A stretch of 64,000 nucleotides of DNA, taken from contig MNCI01018936.1 of NCBI GenBank assembly GCA_015680685.1, positions 1 through 64,000 on the forward strand. Reading direction: 5' to 3'. Below, one piece after another: positions 60,591-64,000 of this stretch. The notes below the pieces were generated by a model. The model saw nothing but the letters and a program-made list of their open reading frames with translations, did not search any database and was not told where the DNA came from. The DNA comes from Gnetum montanum (lineage: Eukaryota > Streptophyta > Gnetopsida > Gnetales > Gnetaceae). Positions within the stretch are counted from its first letter, which is position 1, and every line of letters starts with the position of its first letter. The translations under genes and the position numbers were made by a program.

Positions 60591-61379
60591 TAATCTTCAC
60601 TTATGACATAGCTCACACACACCATTTATTACCCTCAGCGTATTGTTCATGATATTCTTTCCCTTATTACTATCCCTTTGATTAAATGTTCCTATGAATC
60701 ATCACATAGCCTTTTTCTCTACCATCCGAGGTTCTTATCGATCAATTACACTCACTTATCATTATTCATACCTTCAAAACCATCTAATTACCAGAGAACC
60801 CCTTCCTAATAGTCCAATGTCCTAAGTTACATCGTTTAATTTCAATGAAATATTAAAAATTTGGTACATTCTCTAAGTGCCCTAACTTTGATGAAAATAT
60901 ATATACATGACCCCCCTGTGCTAATCAACATCATTTGCAACTGTTCACATAGGGGAAGTTTTTCAAATTTCTCTCTATGACTTGCAATTGCACATCCCTT
61001 GCTTTCATATCCATAACTCGCTCACTGGTACTCCGATTTTCATTCCATTTGAACCTACTTGAACCTGAAGTGTTCAGCTTAGTCATGGGAGAGGGGCACA
61101 TGCTGAATGATGCATAAATTTAAGGACATCTTTAAGGGTAATTAGTTCTAAAATTAAGAATAAAATGTGTCAAAAACAATTTCATCCCCTTAGCTATACC
61201 AGAAAATTAAATTTGGAAACCACCTAAGCAAAGAGGACTCAACACTATAATATTTTGGGGACATGTTCTTCCAATAATTAACATCACATGGAAATAAAGT
61301 AAATCTATTAAGGTAAGTAGTAAGGTATAACCTAACTTTGGTAACAACCTTACCAACGATTGCTCCCAAGTGATTGCAG
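60591..61379 (+). other. Region between spacer and aORF of C
   Basis: A TATA-like atatatatacatg lies near 60896, and the sequence after it (61010-61030, tatccataactcgctcac) matches the stretch after the internal TATA-like word of A. Unlike Z, D and A, I see no copy of this element's U3 words upstream of it. Confidence 0.4.
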
Positions 61380-62127
61380 ATGGTCCCAAAACGCAGACAA
61401 CAGGAAGGTCCTACTCAAGGTGTGATCAAACAACCTAGGAGAGGTGAAGGATAAGTTCCTGTCGAACAACATGTAGAGTAGGAGGAACAATCATGTAGCA
61501 TCCATCAAGAAGACCCTGCTACTGTACAATCAAGGTAGGCGAAAGGAGGAGTTGCTGTAGTGTTTGAACACGGATGATATCTCATGTTGACATAGGATTG
61601 TATTCAGACCATCCATGAAAGGTCCATATTCACTGTAGTGATCATGGAATTAAACTTTGGACCTTTCGTAGAATTTGCTCTGGAGGCCGTTAGGGATCAC
61701 CTCAAAGGATCCCCATTATGGCCTACCCTCTTTGAAAGCAATGCCTGGTCTTTAGGGAAAATGTACCAATTTTGGCACAATAAAGAAGAAGGCACCACGG
61801 TTAACAATTGTGGTGTGACTATTGACTTCTCTATTTAAGCCATCTTGGAAGTATTAAAACTTCTGAATATAGGGCCAATAGTTTCTCAGAACCAAGAAAC
61901 TTAATAAACTATTCACATAGAATAAAAGGGTGGTGAAAGAAAAAGAGAAGGTTGATTGGGATGCCTCTATAGCAAAAGCACAAACTTACGTGCATGCCAA
62001 GGCACTCAAGGCCTTACAAGAGGAGAAACTCCAGGCCATACTTCAACGCCATCAAATCCCAAGACCTAGAGTGCAAGAAAAGGGAAAGAAACCTATGGAG
62101 GAGCCACTGCCACCAGGAACTACATGA
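61380..62127 (+). pseudogene. aORF of element C, internally deleted
   Basis: ATG at 61380; starts MVPKRRQQEGPTQ. At 61644-61790 it has the best preserved central domain: MELNFGPFVEFALEAV, GSPLWPTLFESN and SLGKMYQFWHNKEE. After a frameshift, 61930-62127 reads DWDASIAKAQTYVHAKALKA and ends EEPLPPGTT then stop; TYVHAK corresponds to TYTHAK in Z. At about 250 codons it is far shorter than the copies in Z and D because the coiled-coil region is largely deleted. The internal stops I checked (TAA, TAG, TGA) are mostly one C-to-T step from CAA, CAG or CGA. No homologous named family recognised. Confidence 0.75.
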
Positions 62128-62299
62128 GTTCCACCATTTTGTAATCATAGGATTTTCTTTTGTGTTGTGTCTCAATTTTTTTCTGACTCCACATTGTGGC
62201 ATGAATCAATTCTAGTTAGTCAATAATTCCATACCTATCCACTATGTAATCAATGGAGCTTGTTCTCTCTGTAACTCAAGGATGATTTTTCATTCAATC

Positions 62300-62308
62300 G
62301 TGGGGGTA
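62300..62308 (+). other. Polypurine tract of element C
   Basis: gtgggggta directly before the 3' LTR start TGATGAGTCATGAA, in the position that primes plus-strand DNA synthesis. Confidence 0.75.
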
Positions 62309-63196
62309 TGATGAGTCATGAATTTGCTGGTTGTGATATCGTTGCTGTGATATCACACCCATGATATCTCATGGGCTGTGATATCGCATATGTGATATCG
62401 CTGCCGTGATATCACATCAGCCACGATATCGCGTATGCGATATTGCGTACGTGATATCATGGCCCACAATGTCTATAAATAAGAGGTGGCTTTCCCAATT
62501 TTAGGCATCTAGTTTTAGTCCTATAGTGAAGATCTGGCAGGTTTTCCCTTCAAGAGATAGAATATTTTTTAGTGTCTGCCCCTAGTGTGGTGATTGTAAT
62601 TGTACAACATCCTTTATTCAAGTGTGACATACTTGGACACACACATGAATGGAAATAAAGATCGAGATTACTTCATCATTGCAGCATTTACTTTGTTTGT
62701 TTATTTATTTAATTTTTATTTACTGCTTTCCTAATTAGTTTTAATTACCCTTAAACTCATCTTAGAACGCGGAATGAGTACGACTTGATTACGAGCATTT
62801 AAGTGTGGCTACTTGGTAACCCAGTGGCGTACCTAGGATCTGCGCTTGGTAATCCTAGTGGTAGTCATGCACAAAGTACAAGATGTGTACGGATGATCAA
62901 GGAACAGATGCTCATCACACTTAGGCTAGATTAGATTCTCTTACCCTTTCTCCCCTATCTTAGCTTAGTTAATATTCTCTTTCTATTGCCTTCAGGAGTA
63001 GCATTAGATTAGGAATCATATCATACAGCTCACTCTGGACTAAACCATACGTGACAAAGATAATACTAGTTTAGGTTTGAAGATAGGGAATTGTGACCTA
63101 AGGCTAACTATCTAGATGCCACGACTAGTCTGTCTACGGAGTTTGACCGGATCGCACGTGAAAATGCTTGTATTTGTATGGTTGAGTGTAGGGGTA
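62309..63196 (+). repeat. 3' LTR of element C, cut at an assembly gap
   Basis: 888 bp, partner of 56593-57363, with ctataaataag at 62473-62483. It stops at aggggta directly before N at 63197, lacking about 17 bases of the expected end. Confidence 0.85.
62335..62458 (+). repeat. GATATC palindrome array in U3 of C
   Basis: Eight GATATC words and one GATATT in 124 bp, ending 15 bases before the TATA box. Most are set in tGATATCrc contexts. Possibly binding sites for an activator. Confidence 0.7.
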
Positions 63197-64000
63197 NGAA
63201 ATTAAATCTTTGATTTAGATAGTAATGAAATAAAGAAATTTTGTATATTAGGAAATAATATCTTTATATTAATTAGGCTATAATGTTATGGCAAGATAAT
63301 TAAAATAATTATTTATTTACTAATACTAATATTTTATTACATTTGTATAAATCTAAGGATCTATCAAGCAAATGAACTTGTATAAAATAAATAAGTAGCA
63401 ATAAATCATGATTACAATAAATGTATCCAATATTTATGTAACATGAACACATCTTCTATATAATTCCCTAGAACTAATACTAGTAGCTTGAATAGCTCAT
63501 ATAAAGACTAAATATTTGCTATTATCTTTTAAAGAAATTTGTTCCATGATATTTTAATAATACATGTTACTTTATCTCCTACCACTTGCAATAACTATAA
63601 TTAACTTATTTTCTCTTTATTTTCCACATTGCTCCAACTTCTAGTTTCAATGCCAAGATTGTGTGATCCCATTCTTACTATCCTAATTTGTGCTCTTATG
63701 AATATTTGTATTGTTGCATGTAGATATTTTGTTTTAATTTATTTGTGACATCTAATATTTTACAAGTAAAATTGAAACCTTTTTTGTATTTATACCTTAT
63801 TTTGATATCTTTCTAAAGCTTTCTGGTAACAAGTTTTCAAGCTTGCTCTTAATTTAATATTCTAATTTTCCAAGCTAAAATTGTCCTTCATAAAACCACC
63901 CTATTGTTAAGATTTTTGGATCATCTTTAGAAAGATCTTATTGCTATTTTTATTTCTCAAGTATAAAGTTAAGAACTAATACATTGCTTCAACTTTTAAT
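63197..64000. other. Single N, then unassigned AT-rich sequence
   Basis: The N at 63197 ends the 3' LTR of C prematurely. Sequence to the right does not continue the LTR and has no recognised gene or repeat, so the join may not be physical. Confidence 0.6.

Larger units (their letters stand above)
56593..63196 (+). mobile_element. Element C: young gag-only Ty3/gypsy element with aORF
   Basis: Plus-strand order: 5' LTR (56593-57363), tRNA-Asp primer site, leader, gag (57508-59487), conserved spacer, short aORF (61380-62127), polypurine tract, 3' LTR (62309-63196, cut by an N). No protease, RT, RNase H or integrase. It keeps more CpG and has fewer frameshifts than the other elements, so it is the youngest here. 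The target duplication cannot be tested because the right end is lost. Confidence 0.88.

Noticed and set aside
1-64000. CRISPR arrays, operons, rRNA or intact tRNA genes
   Set aside because: None seen; tandem repeats present are minisatellite or LTR arrays, and tRNA-like words are only isolated A/B box likenesses.

Overview
This is nuclear DNA from a plant with a large, repeat-rich genome. The evidence is long terminal repeats (LTRs) of plant Ty3/gypsy and Ty1/copia type, primer-binding sites matching plant tRNA-Asp and initiator tRNA-Met, a plant-type LINE, an ATL-like RING-H2 fragment, and strong AT-richness with old nested insertions. A gymnosperm is my best guess, but the sequence does not prove it. 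I found no intact gene; nearly all recognisable coding sequence is decayed retrotransposon.

Layout: 145-10,597 is a complete LTR element on the minus strand (here Z: gag, protease, non-coding spacer, additional ORF, target duplication). 11.35-13.4 kb holds the 3' end of a LINE and a copia-type LTR. 14.69-23.15 kb is a 5'-truncated minus-strand gypsy element (D: RT, RNase H, integrase, spacer, additional ORF, LTR), followed by a pol deletion fragment (K). 24.2-30.94 kb is a degenerate minisatellite split by a minus-strand gypsy element (B, with target duplication). 31.3-32.2 kb is a probable solo LTR (E), and 32.9-34.3 kb carries minus-strand protease and gag fragments of another lineage (G). 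36.06-53.1 kb is one nest: a copia-like element (H) split by a plus-strand gypsy element (A), itself invaded by a minus-strand deletion derivative (I) and joined to a gypsy fragment (F). 53.1-55.0 kb is a low-copy, CpG-containing island with a TATA box and a broken RING-H2 reading frame. 56.59-63.2 kb is a younger plus-strand gypsy element (C) carrying only gag and the additional ORF. Three single N positions mark assembly joins.

The most interesting signal is a shared system in elements Z, D, A and C. All have, downstream of gag or pol, a roughly 1-kb conserved non-coding spacer followed by an additional ORF (called aORF here) on the element's sense strand. The aORF product has a basic N-terminus, a conserved domain around an ELNFGSF-type motif, a long coiled coil and a short conserved proline-rich C-terminus. 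Full-length copies (Z, D) span about 920-950 codons; A and C carry internally deleted versions that keep both ends. Z, A and C have lost reverse transcriptase and integrase but kept gag and aORF. In Z, D and A the region just before aORF looks like a second promoter, with a TATA-like sequence and short words that also occur in the same element's LTR U3 region. I read this as a candidate two-promoter regulatory module; that is inference.

The decay pattern is that of silenced DNA: in C, the stop codons inside gag and aORF that I checked are mostly one C-to-T (or G-to-A) step from a sense codon. Nothing in the window suggests a functional host gene, apart from the possibility that the RING island is the edge of a former gene.
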